DNA from: Poa pratensis
Taxonomy: Eukaryota; Streptophyta; Magnoliopsida; Poales; Poaceae
Assembly: GCA_947311845.1 (NCBI GenBank)
Contig: CAMZMU010000089.1
Span: forward strand, 21,818,438 to 21,882,437
DNA length: 64,000 nucleotides
Reading direction: 5' to 3'
In this document: positions 1-11,827 of the stretch, piece after piece
Layout of the letters: the number at the start of each line of letters is the position of its first letter
Position numbering within the stretch: the stretch's first letter is position 1
Made by a program: the position numbers and the translations under genes
Notes under the pieces: model-generated
What the model was told of the DNA's origin: nothing
The model's database searches: none
The model's input: the letters and a program-made list of their open reading frames with translations, nothing else

Positions 1-1280
1 TTAAGCATGCACCATTTTAAGGAGCCAAATTGTATCTAGAACGCCTCCAATGATACATCTGGACGGACAAGAAAAATACAAAATCTCCTCTCCCCACAAC
101 GGGTCTTTTACGACCCATGTTAAACCCTTATTGGCACCCATCTAAACATAACAGTCTATTTAAAGTTGTTACAATTTAACTGCTAAGAACACAAACAACA
201 TCAATTCTTCCTTTACTAAAAAGAATAGATCACAAATAACCCTAGAGACACAGTACTTGAGTTTAAAAGAGCATAGCCCAACTCAAATTACAGACGAAGA
301 AAAATGGCAGCAACATTAATTACTATCTATAATTCTAAAGAGAACCTGATCTTGGTGTTGTGCTCCCAAATGATGTGCAACATCTATTATATACTAAAAG
401 CAAAATGAGGGAGTTAAACAGAGACACCACGTTAAGCCACATCAATCTAATTATTTTTGATGGTTCGATCTATAATTTATGGCTCAGATTTAACCATAGA
501 TTAAGAGTTAAGAGTTACGTAACAGTTCGACACGGTGTATGGATAAGATTTAACGTGACCATATATTGTGATGGAATATTTAACGTGACATCCATATAGC
601 AAAAAAAAACTACCACGTTTGTCAACTAGCACGTTATATCCCCTAAAAAAAAAACTAGCACGTTATAAGAGAAATTCAAATTGAAAGCCAGAAAAAAAAC
701 TAGGAGCTGGCCGGCTGCTTGGGAACGTCCATAGCTGATGGCTACATAAATCTGCTAATCCGAATCAATAAATAATCTATCGATCGGGTAGGTCTCAAAA
801 AGCTGATCCTACTCACCTAGCTTGCTGTGTCAATACAGGACTCCATTCATTTGCAAAAAAGAACCAATCGACCGATTTAGAGAAAATGTGATCGTACTCA
901 GCTTTCTCTAGAGCTCTAGCTAGCGTACCAATATGTAACTCTATTCCCATTTTTCAATAAAAAGAAAATTGTCGTACAGTACTTAGAACGTGGTGTATAT
1001 GTGTAATCGAGAATAAAAAGTTAACCATAAGATATCTATTTTTTTTAGAAAAATTGAGTTTGACGTGGATATGCTTACGTAAACATTAGCACAGTACGAC
1101 CAGCTATGTACACATGCTTACACAACACCGTATATGAACGACTTCAGTCGAGGATCATCCAACATAACAAAATTACCAATGTTCGCACAATGTCGAAACT
1201 CCTAATTAAAATTTCAACCATCTTTAATTATACACATATGGCGTAAAGCCCGAGATTTGATATAAAATAAAAAGACAAGC
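1..1280. other. AT-rich intergenic DNA, no gene seen
   Basis: No ORF longer than about 80 codons and no recognisable protein similarity. The stretch has short poly-A runs and a locally repeated 'actagcacgttata' phrase near 640-670. Nothing further can be supported. Confidence 0.6.
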
Positions 1281-1281
1281 C

Positions 1282-1800
1282 ACCAGACCCATCGATTTCA
1301 TGTGCCACTGCCTGATAAAGTTAATTCTTAGATAAACCCAAATTATTAGGCGGATCCAATAGGTTTTTATAGCGTATTGCACCATATCAATTCCAAGACA
1401 TTATCATGGCGAACACGAACACACTAACGTAATATACCTTAAATACACTTAGGAAAATGATTCGAGGACCATCGGTTCCACGCACGACTGTGTGATAAGC
1501 GTTGATCCATAGAAAAACATAAAACATTACGTGGGCCAGTAGATTTTTATAATGTATAGCACCATCTTAACCCCAACACACTGTCATAAATAATACACAA
1601 ACATAATATACCTAAAATAGACATAAAAGAGTGATTCGAGGACCATTGTTTCCATGCACCACTGCCTGATAAGCGATGAACCATAGAAATAAATAATTAG
1701 ACGGAGCCAATATGTTTTTATTCCTATGGCACAATATAAATCTCCACACATTGTCATGAAGAAGAATGTAACATAACGTACCTAAAACAGACATAGGAGA
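1282..1800. repeat. Degenerate tandem repeat, ~175 bp x 3
   Basis: Three diverged copies follow each other. Copy starts are near 1282, 1461 and 1635, so the second period is 174 bp. Each copy contains, in order, a 'gaccatcg-ttcca' start, 'ctg-(c/t)tgataa', 'aggtttttat', 'gcac-at-t-aa', 'ca-tgtcat' and 'aatatacct-aaata'. Copies differ at many positions, so the array is old. It resembles a small satellite or internal repeats of an unidentified element. Confidence 0.65.
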
Positions 1801-3814
1801 TTTATTAATCTCTCACCTCTCATAGCCTTTATGCAATGTTTATGGTGAATGGAGTTTCGGCCGAATTTGAAACAATTTTTATAATGAAAAGGAAAATTGA
1901 GAGATTATGTTCGACGCAACGGGGATTCTATGAAGAGGCTTCTACTTTATAATGTATAATCATAATTCAAATATATATTTCACAAAAGGAAGTCTAATTT
2001 AACATCAAAGTATGATAGATGAGAACAATATGGTAGAGAACGATAGACGTGCAAGAAGTTCTCATGAAAGCAAAACATCTGTTCATTAATCTAGCATACC
2101 CTCCTTTTGTTAGTATATCATAAACAACAAATGATCATAACTAATCTAGCATACCCTCCTTTTGTTAGTATATCATAAACAACAAATGATCATAACTAAT
2201 CATAAAAAAATCTAAACCGACATATGATGAAAATTGTTTTTAAAGAAATGACAACCAATAGATTCTTATAATTGTATGTAATAAAATCATGGTCAATAGA
2301 ATGATAATTTTACCAAACGATAGATCTTTGTAAAGTGTATAAAGTTTAATAATATAACTTAAAACCATCACATACGAAAGATTTCAAGTGTATACTTCCA
2401 TGTGACATAAAACATAATCTAATGATTGTATAGTTTGAAGGATTAAGCTGAGCTATTTATGAATACCAACGAAATAGGTTGTTCATGTCACCAATAATAT
2501 TTTCTTTTCTACCATTTCTGTTAAAAATAACTCATTATAAACTATTTTAAAAAAAAATCTATAGATCGAGATTTTTTAAGTTTGCTAACTATAAATCTAA
2601 GTAAGTATTTTTATCAATCAAACTCAACTGGAAATAAAACAATTCTTTGAGTATAACCCTTTGAAAAATAACCCTGTCAAATGAGTTCCTATGGTTTTCC
2701 TATATGGTGATTAAGTACACTATTTGGTCAGCTGCTTTATTTTTTTGCTACGCACGTTACTTGGTTTATTATTGATAGATTTTAATAGGAGACTTCATTG
2801 GAATTTGCATGCATGTATACAAAGTTATGACAAACGAACTTACCAGAACAATTTTGTTTCATGACACGGTAAATACACAAGTGAGCGGCAGTGTATGATT
2901 ATTGGGTTGAAGAGTGATCGAGTTTAGTAAGGAGAGAATGGAACCATGTGAATAAAATAATCGACCTAAATTATTGGATAGTATGACGATGCTGCAAGGA
3001 TCACTATTAACCTGCCGGCTAGAGTTTTGTGGCTTAAATAAAAAACTGAGATGACTTAAGCTATATTAGTGATGGTTTTAAAATTCTAAAACTATGTACC
3101 ATCCAAGTATTTTTTGTAAACATAAGTATGTTACATGAAACTATGTTGATAAAAGTCTATGTAGTCATTGTTATAAAATAAAGATGTGTCAGTTAGAGAG
3201 TACAATGAAGAATAGGGATGATAGAAAGAGAGCAAAAGTATATTCTTAAAATAACACTACGTACGGTAAAAATTAAACAATGTTGTAAAATGTGACAGGG
3301 TGACATGGTGGCTTTTGGATGTAAGAATATCTCCTCTCCCATAAATTCAAAGATTCCATGTTAGTGAGATATTGTATCTACCATAGTATCTACGGCAGTT
3401 ATAGAATGCTATGATTTATATTCGACCTTCCAATGTCTATGAAACCACAACTAAAGTATTTGAACATATTCAATGCGCATAAGACGATGCCCTCGCAGTT
3501 GCTACCAAAAGAAAAAATGGAAACTGAAAAGTAAACACTGGGCAAAAGAACCAAAGGTACCTGAGTTGCTATAAAACAAAGGTAACTGAGGGAACTTACC
3601 TAGTAATGAAACAGAGACACTAACAACGGCAAGTCATGAAATATTACAAGAACCATAAATTTAGCATCTTGAAATCATTCTTCCTTGGTAGAAAGTCTGA
3701 AAGCATCGGAAATTTGTGGCCATGAGTTGAAACTATATTCTTGTCGAAATACTTTGAATGTGAATGACGATGTTTCATAAACAAATATTATTGGAATCTT
3801 ATTGGGAAAGATAA
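1801..3814. other. AT-rich intergenic DNA, no gene seen
   Basis: Apart from the 55-bp duplication listed separately, nothing in either strand supports a gene, RNA or recognised element. Open frames here are short and have no family-like composition. Confidence 0.55.
2087..2196. repeat. Perfect 55-bp tandem duplication
   Basis: The segment 2087-2141, starting 'taatctagcataccctcc', is repeated without change at 2142-2196. Perfect identity points to a recent duplication, or to an assembly stutter. Confidence 0.9.
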
Positions 3815-4107
3815 ATTCACATGCCACATTTCACTGAAGATGCTTTTAAGTGTTGTGCGAGTTCATGTGAACCATCTGGAAAAAAAACTGTGACATCATT
3901 CCTTTCCGAGGTTTATCACATCTATCCAAAACAATTGGAATCAGTTTGCCATAATTCTCCTTGGTACACAGGACAACTAAAAACCTATTTATCTGTTACA
4001 TTAATTGTCGGAGCTTGTAGCAAGAGGATTCTTGCAGTCCAAACTCTGCAAATCACCAGAGCAAATCTAATTGAAATACTATTGGATGCATTGGTAAATT
4101 AACTAAT
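3815..4107. repeat. Segmental duplication, copy 1 left part
   Basis: This segment matches 28568-28850 base by base with scattered differences (shared phrases 'gtgaaccatct', 'acacatctatccaaaaca', 'ataattctccttggta', 'ttggtaaattaa'). The copy continues across the retrotransposon nest at 28081-28200, which matches the flank of copy 2. An open frame of 93 codons at 3821-4102 is not preserved in copy 2, so I do not call it a gene. Confidence 0.75.
4103..4107. repeat. Copia target-site duplication (left)
   Basis: The 5 bp 'ctaat' directly before the left LTR recur at 28076-28080 directly after the right LTR. This proves the outer limits of the nested insertion. Confidence 0.95.
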
Positions 4108-4301
4108 TGCGAACGGGAATAGTTTGAGGGAAAACGCCACACAATGGGGCGATCGGCTCATCAGATTATATAGCACATTACAGGGTGCCTTGCGATGCAA
4201 GGAAGTAATCTAAACCTACCAAACCGAATATACACAGGATCGGTTCAAGGGATTACGTACAAAACATGCCTAATAATCTATACAGGAGATATACTCTAAC
4301 A
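4108..4301 (-). repeat. Copia 3' LTR
   Basis: 194 bp, reading TGTTAGAG...CGCA on the minus strand. It aligns end to end with 27882-28075. It is followed at its inner side by the polypurine tract. Confidence 0.95.
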
Positions 4302-4310
4302 TCCCCCCTT
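4302..4310 (-). other. Copia polypurine tract
   Basis: On the minus strand AAGGGGGGA lies directly against the start of the 3' LTR, the expected place for priming plus-strand DNA synthesis. Confidence 0.85.
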
Positions 4311-4319
4311 AGTTTGTGC

Positions 4320-5796
4320 GCCGGGAGAGCGGACGCATAAACTGTACCGAAAATCCAGGAAAAGCTGAGAGGGTAAGCCTTTCGTCATGATGTCGGCGAA
4401 CTGTTGAGACGATGGCACATGAAGAACCCGTATCTGGCCGAGAGACACCTTCTCCCGCACGAAGTGAATGTCAATCTCGATGTGCTTGGTGCGACTATGT
4501 TGCACCGGGTTCGATGCCATGTAAACAGCACTAACATTGTCACAAAAGACAACTGTAGCAGCCTGGAGGGGATGATGAAGTTCCTGAAGGAACTGCCGTA
4601 TCCAGCAGCACTCGGCGACGGCGTGAGCAACGGCACGGTATTCCGCTTCAGCACTAGAGCGAGAAAAAGTGGCCTGTCACTTAGAGGACCACGACACAAG
4701 GTTGTCGCCAAGATAGGCACAATACCCAGACGTGGAGCGTCGCGTGTCTGGGCAACCAGCCCAATCAGCATCGGAGTACACCGTAAGAGAAGCCGAGGAG
4801 GTCGCATGAAGACGAAGACCCAGGCCGACAGTGCCATTGACGTACCGAAGGATCTGCTTCACCAAGTTGAGATGAGGCTCACACGGCGCATGCATGTACA
4901 AGCACGCCTGCTGAACGGCATGAGCGATGTCGGGCCGTGTCAGGGTGAGGTACTGAAGGGCACCGGCAAAACTTCGGTACTCCGTAGGATCAGAGACGAG
5001 TGGACCTTCATCGGCGGAGAGCTTGCACACCTGGTGTCTATCGGCGTGGCACATGGGTTGCACTCGAGCATGCCGGCGCGCGCGAGGAGGTCAACGGGGT
5101 ACTGCCGTTGAGAGAGGAGCATCCCGGACTTGGAGCGAGTGACGGAAACCCCTAGGAAATACGACAGATCCCCAAGGTCGGTCATGGCAACTCGCGGTGA
5201 AGCTGCGCCGTGATGTGCTGAAGGAGGTGGGGCGTCGAGGCAGTGAGGATGATGTCGTCATCGTACATCAGGAGGTAGGCGAGCTCATCCCCATGGCGAA
5301 GCACGAAGAGGGACACGTCGGACTGAGATGCGACAAAGACGAGACGGTGAACGTAGTGGGCGAAACGTTGATACCACGCTCGTGGAGCCTGCTTGAGGCC
5401 GTACATCGATTTGTGGAGGCGGCAGACGTGTTGCGGATGTGCCGAGTCGGTGAAGCTGGGAGGTTGCTCGCAGTGCACCTCCTCATCAAGGTTGCCATGG
5501 AGAAAGGCGTTCTTGACGTCCAGCTGATGAATCGGTCATGCGCGAGAGGTGGCGATGCCGGGGATGATGCGGATGGTCGCGGGCTTGATGACGGGGCTGA
5601 AGGTCTCGTCGAAGTCCACACCATGCTGCTGAGAGAAGTCTCGCACGACCCATCGCGCCTTGTAATGTGTGAGGCCACCATCCGAGCCAAATTTGTGCTT
5701 GAATATCCACTTTCCTGAAACAATATTAGCGCCAACAGGACGAGGTACAAGAGTCCATGTGTGATTATGCATGAGTGCATCGTACTCCTCGGTCAT
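4320..5796 (-). pseudogene. Copia reverse transcriptase and RNase H (broken)
   Basis: The C-terminal half of the Copia polyprotein is spread over several frames. 5796-5536 holds the RT start (motifs WTLVPRP, KWIFKHK, DFDETFSPV). 5478-5182 holds the palm with KSMYGLKQAPRAWYQRF and a catalytic block reading YDDD where the family has YVDD. 5063-4677 holds the connection and RNase H region (RSFAGALQYLTLTRPDI, YSDADWAGCPDTRRSTSGYC). 4520-4296 is the tail. The frame changes at each boundary, so no continuous protein is made. The long plus-strand open frames here (for example 4404-5111) are antisense shadows. Confidence 0.93.
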
Positions 5797-6146
5797 GGCC
5801 CCGCGTCAATGTGGATCTTGAAGAGCACCCCGGTATGTCTTGGGAATTGGGGAAATTGAAGAGTGGATGGCGGAGAGGTTGAGGCGGTCAATGGGTTTAG
5901 AGATGCCGTGCTTAGCTCGTGTGACCATTGTATGGGTGGGAGGACCTGGAACAGGACGGGTACGCCGAGGTGGTAGAGGAGGCGTCGGACTCGGAGTCGC
6001 AGGTGGTGTGGAAGGTGGCGGACTCGGAGGCGCAGGTGGTGTGGAAGGCGGCGGACTCGGAGGAGCAGGAGAGCTAGCGCTAGCTGAACGAGGCGAGCTG
6101 GGGCTGAACGAGTCTGATCCGAGGCATGCATGTTGGGCTGGGCCGG

Positions 6147-7964
6147 CTAGGCTAGTGGTGGTACTAGCGTAGATGGCTGGTGGCTGAGAAAATCGATCAG
6201 AAAATCGAGGGAATCAGCGGACGAAGTTGGTGTGTTTTTGGCAAACGGGAACTGGGTTTCGTCGAACACGACATGCCGTGAGTCTAAGCAGCGATAGCCG
6301 CGGTGGGAGGAAGGATATCCAAGAAAGACACAAGCTGTAGAGCGAGGGGCTAGTTTGTGTGGGGCTGTTGCAGATTGGTTAGGGTAACACAAGCAACCGA
6401 AGACACGAAGATCAGAGTACGAGGGAGGTTGCTGATAGAGGAGTTCGTAGGGAACATAAAAACCTATGGGTTGACATGGGCGACGGTTTAGGAGATAGGT
6501 GGCTGCGGCTAGGGCTTCTGCCCAGTAGGATGGTGGCATGTGAGCTTGGAAAGGAAGCGTGCGTGTGATGTCGTTGAGCGTACGAAGGGCGCGTTCGGCC
6601 TTGCCGTGTTGTGGAGAAGTATAGGGGCAGGACATGTGAAGATGGATGCCGTTGGCGGTGAGAAACTCGATTCGGGTAGAGTTGACAAACTCGGTGCCAT
6701 TGTCAGTTTGGAGGGAGACGACTGGTAGGTTAAACTGAGTGCGGGCATAGGCAACGAAATTGATGAGGACATCAGCGGTGTCAGACTTATAACGAAGAGG
6801 AAAAGTCCACATAAAATGAGAAAAATCGTCGACAATGACAAGGTAATATTTAAAACCAGAATTACTCAAAACCGGAGAGGTCCATAAATCACAATGTATT
6901 AATTTGAAGGGAACGATACTAAAAGTTTGAGACCGAGAGAATGGTAAACGAACGTGCTTGCCCAGCTAACATGCATGGCACATCGTGGTAGCATTATTAC
7001 ATGGAATCGAAAATTGTTTAGATAACTGTGACATAGTGTCACGCCCTGGGTGTCCTAAGCGGCGATGCCATAGCTCGGTGGCGGTGAAGGTAGCGAGGAG
7101 GCCGACGGATGATGATGGCGTGCTTGAGCTGGTGGAAAACTTGTAGAGGTGTCCTGTGCTACTGCAGCGTGTGATCTCACGCAGGGTGTGAAGGTCCTTA
7201 ATAGAAAAACCAAAAGGGTCAAACTCGACAGAACAAGAGTTATCGATAATAAACTGACGCGTAGAAATATGATTTTTAATGATGTTGGGAACTACTAGGA
7301 CGTTGGATAAAGAAAACGTGCCTTGTGGTGTAGACATGGAAGTGTGACCAATGGAAGAAATATGCAGAGGGACTCCATTGCCGACGGTGACATGCGAGGA
7401 AGGAGGGGTGGGAGAGGAAGAAGAGAGTATACCAAGGGTGGGAAACCATATGCGAGGTGGCGCCGGAGTCCATGACCCATTCAGGCGGGTTGGAGGAGGA
7501 GCCGGCAGCGTTGTTCAGTGCCGCCATGAGCGCGGAGCAGTTCCATGCAGGAGTAGGAGCGCCGCCGCTGTTGGAGTTGGCGCCGTACGGTGCACCATAG
7601 GTGGTCGCTGGAGGAGGCGCGTTGGTGCTGAAGGCCTGGCCGTGAAGAGGGGCCAACATCGTGGTGTAGGCCTGCTGGCCCGGTGGCACCCATGTCTGCG
7701 GGCGCCAGGAAGGCTGCGGGGGCAGGCTGACAGGGCGGGCGCCAGGATGCTGGGGGCGCTGCTGGGAGGAGGTGGGACGTGCGGACGCCTGGTGGGCTGC
7801 ATCTTCTGGGCCTGGCCCGTGGGGGGTTGAAGCAGATCCACGGGCCAAGGGATGTGCTCGTGTTGCCGCCGCCGTTCCAGCGGCCGTTGCCGCCGCTGTT
7901 GCGCTTCTTCCTCTGGAAGCGCCGTTGCCGCCTCCACCTCCTGGGTTGCGGTCGTCGCCGCCAC
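6147..7964 (-). pseudogene. Copia gag C-terminus, protease and integrase (broken)
   Basis: Reading from 7964 down, a Gly/Arg-rich gag tail is followed by the protease signature WVMDSGATSHM near 7470. Next come a gag-pre-integrase domain at 7337-6966 (ELWHRRLGHPG; His/Cys zinc-binding residues) and the integrase core at 6869-6147 (VDDFSHFMWTFPL, LQTDNGTEFVN, SPQHGKAERALRTLND; D, D and E all present). These lie in different frames, so the polyprotein is interrupted. The segment continues from the gag part at 27070-27786 across the Gypsy insertion. Confidence 0.93.
7960..7964. repeat. Target-site duplication of Gypsy element A (left)
   Basis: 'gccac' at 7960-7964 recurs at 27070-27074 just after the truncated 3' LTR. 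This fixes the LTR end as ...gccatca and shows that A inserted in the Copia gag region. Confidence 0.95.
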
Positions 7965-9533
7965 TGATACGTCTCCAACGTATCTATAATTTTTGATGTT
8001 CCATGCTTGTTTTATACCAATTGCTACATGTTTTGCATCTACTTTATGTCACTTTTATACATTTTTTGGGACTAACCTATTAACAAGATGCCGAAGTGCC
8101 AGTTACTGTTTTCTGCTGTTTTTGTATTCCAGAAAAGCTAGTCTAGAAATATTCTCGGAATTGGACGAAACTTCACGGGGATCCCTATTTTACCAGAACA
8201 CACCTGAAGGAGCAAAGGAGCAACGGAGAGGAGCCACAGGGGCCCCACACGCCACTAGGGCGCGGGCCCCCCCTGCGCGCCCTAGGGTGGTGTGGGCCCC
8301 CGGGGGTCGTCAGCCGCTGCCCTTTCGCCTACTTATTCCCCCCGACGCAAAACCCTAAGTGCCTGAGCCAAATATCCACGAAAAGTTCCAGAGACGCCGC
8401 CGCCGTCAACCCTAGCTCGGGAGGGTTCAGAACCTCTTCCCGGCACCCTGCCGGAGAGGGGAATCGTCACCGGAGGCTTCTACATCGCCATGCCTGCCTC
8501 CGGAGTGATGCGTGAGTAGTTCATCCTTGGACTACGGGTCCATAGCAGTAGCTAGATGGTTGTCTCTCCACTTTGTGCCATCATGTTTAGATCTTGTGAG
8601 CTGCCCTACATGATCAAGATCATATTATTGTAATGCTACATGTTGTGTTTGCTGGGATCCGATGAATATTGAATACTATGTCAAGTTGATTATCAATCTA
8701 TCATATGTTATTTAAGATCTTGCATGCTTTCCGTTACTCGTAGATGCTTTGGCCAAGTAGATGCTTGTAACTCCAAGAGAGAGTATTTATGCTAGATAGT
8801 GGGTTCATGCCTCCGTTTAATCTGGGACAGTGACAGAAAGTTCTAAGGTTGTGGATGTGCTGTTGCCACTAGGGATAACCTAACGATGCTATGTCCACGG
8901 GCATATGTGTTTGTTTACATTACGCACTTTACTTAATGCAATTATCCGTTGCTTGCAACTTAATACCAAGGGGGACTCGGATGACAACCCGGCGGTGGAT
9001 TATTAGTCATAGATGCTGTTGGATAACGGTCTATGTATTATGTCGTAATGCCCAATTAAATATCATAGTAATCATCATGTCATATATGCATTGTCATGCG
9101 CTCACTATTTGTCAATTGCCCAGCTGTAATTTGTTCACCCAACATGTTAGTTATCTTTTATGGAGAGACACCACTAGTGAACTGTGGACCCCGGTCCATT
9201 CTTTTACACTGATTAAACCACAAACTGCAAACTGTTCCTTTTTCATTCTCTGCAATTTAATACTCATTTTCCACACCATACGTTTAATCCTTTGTTTTCA
9301 GCAAGCCGGTGAGATTGACAACCTCACTGTTTCGTTGGGGCAAAGTAGTTTGATTGTGTTGTGTGCAGATTCCACGTTGGTGATCGTGTTGCGCCGTGCG
9401 AGCCAACAACCTTCTGAAGAGTTGCTGCTCCTACTGGTTCGATAACCTTGGTTTCTTTCTGAGGGAAAACTTGCTGCTATACATCATACCTTCCTCTTGG
9501 GGTCTCCCAACGAACGTGTGATTCACGCCATCA
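7965..9533 (+). repeat. Element A 5' LTR (1569 bp)
   Basis: Runs from TGATACGTCTCC to ...CACGCCATCA. The end is proven by the TSD at the partner LTR. A GC-rich inverted-repeat stretch near 8235-8305 is shared in style with the B LTR. The last ~530 bp match 26531-27069 with about 20 differences by eye. Confidence 0.95.
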
Positions 9534-9544
9534 AGCTCTTTTTC

Positions 9545-9562
9545 TGGCGCCGTTGCCGGGGA
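9545..9562 (+). other. Element A primer-binding site (tRNA-Asp type)
   Basis: 'tggcgccgttgccgggga' is the tRNA-Asp-complementary site typical of Athila-like Gypsy elements. It starts 11 nt after the LTR end rather than abutting it. Confidence 0.9.
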
Positions 9563-9739
9563 GACAGCAGTCTTCTGCAAGGGGAGTTTCACGCTTCCAA
9601 TCTCTTTACTTTGTTTTTGTCTTGCTTAGTTTATTTTATTTTATCTTGTTTGCTTTCAATTATCAAAAACACAAAAAAATTAGTTACTTGCATCTAGTTT
9701 ACTTTCAAGTTATTTTCTGTCTGTTTTTAATTTGCTAAA

Positions 9740-11334
9740 ATGAGTACTCCTGAGAACACTAAGTTGTGTGATTTCACTAGCACGAACAACAATGATTTCA
9801 TATGCACACCTATTGCTCCACCTGCTGCTTCAGCAGAATTTTATGAAATTAAACCTGCACTTTTAAATCTTGTTATGAAAGAGCAATTTTCTGGTGTTAG
9901 TACTGATGATGCTGCTGTTCACCTTAATAACTTTGTTGAACTTTGTGAAATGCAAAAGCTCAAGGAAGTAGATGGTGATATTATTAAACTGAAACTTTTT
10001 CCTTTCTCCTTGAGAGGACGTGCTAAAGAATGGTTGCTATCTTTGCCTAGAAATAGTATTGATTCATGGACTAAATGCAAAGATGCTTTTATTGGAAAAT
10101 ATTATCCTCCTGCTAAGATTATTTCTTTGAGAAGTAGCATAATGAATTTTAAGCAATTTGATAATGAACATGTTGCTCAAGCATGGGAGAGAATGAAATC
10201 ATTGGTTAAAAATTGTCCCACTCATGGACTGACTACTTGGATGATCATCCAAACCTTCTATGCAGGATTAAATTTTTCTTCAAGGAATTTATTGGATTCG
10301 GCCGCTGGAGGTACCTTTATGTCCATCACTTTGGGTGCTGCAACAAAGCTTCTTGATGATATGATGATTAATTATTCTGAGTGGCACACCGAGAGAGCTC
10401 CAACAGGTAAGAAGGTAAATTCTGTTGAGGAAACCTCTCCTTGAGTGCCAAAATTGATACTATTATGTCTATGCTTGCAAATGGTCAAACACATGTTGAT
10501 CCAAATAATGTTCCTTTAGCTTCTTTGGTTGCTCAAGAAGAGCATGTTGATGTGAACTTCATTAAAAATAATAACTTCAACAACAATGCTTATAGGAATA
10601 ATTTTGGTAATAGCAATTATAGGCCCTATCCTTCTAATAGTGGCAATGGTTATGGAAATTCCTATAGTTCCTACAACAATAATAAGAGTGTACCCTCTGA
10701 TCTTGAAGTTATGCTTAAGGATTTTATTAGTACACAAACTGCTTTCAATAAAACTGTTGAGGAGAAATTTGGGAAAATTGATGTGCTTGCCTCTAAAGTT
10801 GATAGTCTTGCTCTTGATGTTGACTTGTTGAAACTAAAGAACATGCCTCATGATGTTAAAGAGAGCAAAACTCTCAATGCTATACAAGTTAAAATTGATA
10901 ACAATGTGAGGATGTTAGCTGAATTGCATGCTAGATGGGAAAGAGAGGATGAAATTGCTAGAAAGAATAATATTGCTAGAGTTTATACTATTACTACTTC
11001 TGAAAATGCTTCAAACTCAAGTGTTAGCAAACCTCCTACCATTAATGGCAAGATAATTGGTGTTGGTAATGTTTCCACTTCTATTGCAAAATGTCCTAAA
11101 TTGCCTGATAACTCTGAAACTGTCCTTGATAAAGATGCTGAAATTTCTAGCAATAAGGAAGAGAATAACTCCATTACTTTTGATGATAATGACTTTGATT
11201 TTGATGGTTGCAATATTTCTGAAGTAATTAAGTTCTTGCAAAAGCTAGCTAGAAGTCCTAATGCTAGTGAGATAAACATGGCTTTTACTAAACATATTAC
11301 TAATGCTCTCATACAAGTTAGGGAAGAAAATTAA
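9740..11334 (+). pseudogene. Element A gag (one frameshift)
   Basis: Capsid-type gag (Retrotrans_gag family). It starts at ATG 9740 and shows the family phrases LKLFPFSLRGRAKEWL, SWTKCKDAFIGKYYPP and QAWERMKSLVKNCP within the first ~160 residues. The frame breaks at 10440, where a one-base loss turns an expected CCTTTGAGT into CCTTGAGT. It resumes in the frame of 10441-11334 with an Asn/Tyr-rich linker and a long hydrophobic-charged, probably coiled-coil stretch. It would encode the particle protein that packages element RNA in the cytoplasm. The base composition is AT-rich, unlike the GC-rich Copia. Confidence 0.9.
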
Positions 11335-11827
11335 ACATGAAGCTTCTATCCCTAGGAAGTTAGAAGATGGTTGGGAGCCCATCATTAAAATGAAATTGAA
11401 TGACTTTGATTGCAATGCTTTGTGTGACCTTGGTGCTAGTATTTCTGTTATGCCTAAAAGATTTATGATATGCTTGATTTAGCACCTTTGGAAAATTGTT
11501 ACTTGGATGTTCACCTTGCTGATTCTACTATTAAAAAACCTTTGGGAAGAATTGATGATGTTCTTATCATGGTTAACAACAATTATGTCCCCGTTGATTT
11601 TATTGTCTTGGATATTGAATGCAATCCATCATGCCCTATTGTGCTTGGGAAGACCTTTTCTTAGAACTGTAGGTGCTATTATTGATATGAAAGAAGGGAA
11701 TATAAAATATCAATTTCCTCTCAAGAAAGGTATGGAACACTTTCCTAGGAAGAAGATTAAGCCACCTTATGATTCTATTGTTCGAACAAATTACAATGTT
11801 GATGCTTCTTCACTTGGTAATACTTGA
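11335..11827 (+). pseudogene. Element A aspartic protease (frameshifted)
   Basis: Directly after gag comes a retropepsin-like domain. The active-site phrase CDLGASISVMPK lies near 11435-11460, followed after a frame change by YVPVDFIVLDIE and IVLGKTF (to 11664). The end is in a third frame and stops at 11827. At least two indels break it. No RT, RNase H or integrase follows, as in known non-autonomous Athila-like cereal elements. Confidence 0.85.

Noticed and set aside
360..599. 79-codon frame near the left end
   Set aside because: AT-rich, no recognised similarity, no gene context.
3821..4102. 93-codon frame before the Copia element
   Set aside because: The duplicate copy at 28568-28850 does not preserve the frame, so coding constraint is not supported.
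4404..5718. Long plus-strand open frames (4404-5111, 5197-5718)
   Set aside because: They are antisense to the Copia RT/RNase H domains, which are recognisable on the minus strand; GC-rich antisense stretches stay open by chance.
7351..7996. Plus-strand frames over the Copia gag/protease region
   Set aside because: Antisense shadows of the Gly/Pro-rich gag tail on the minus strand; no domain seen.
9545..9562. tRNA-like match in the window
   Set aside because: It is only the 18-nt complement of a tRNA 3' end, that is, a retrotransposon primer site; no tRNA gene fold is present.
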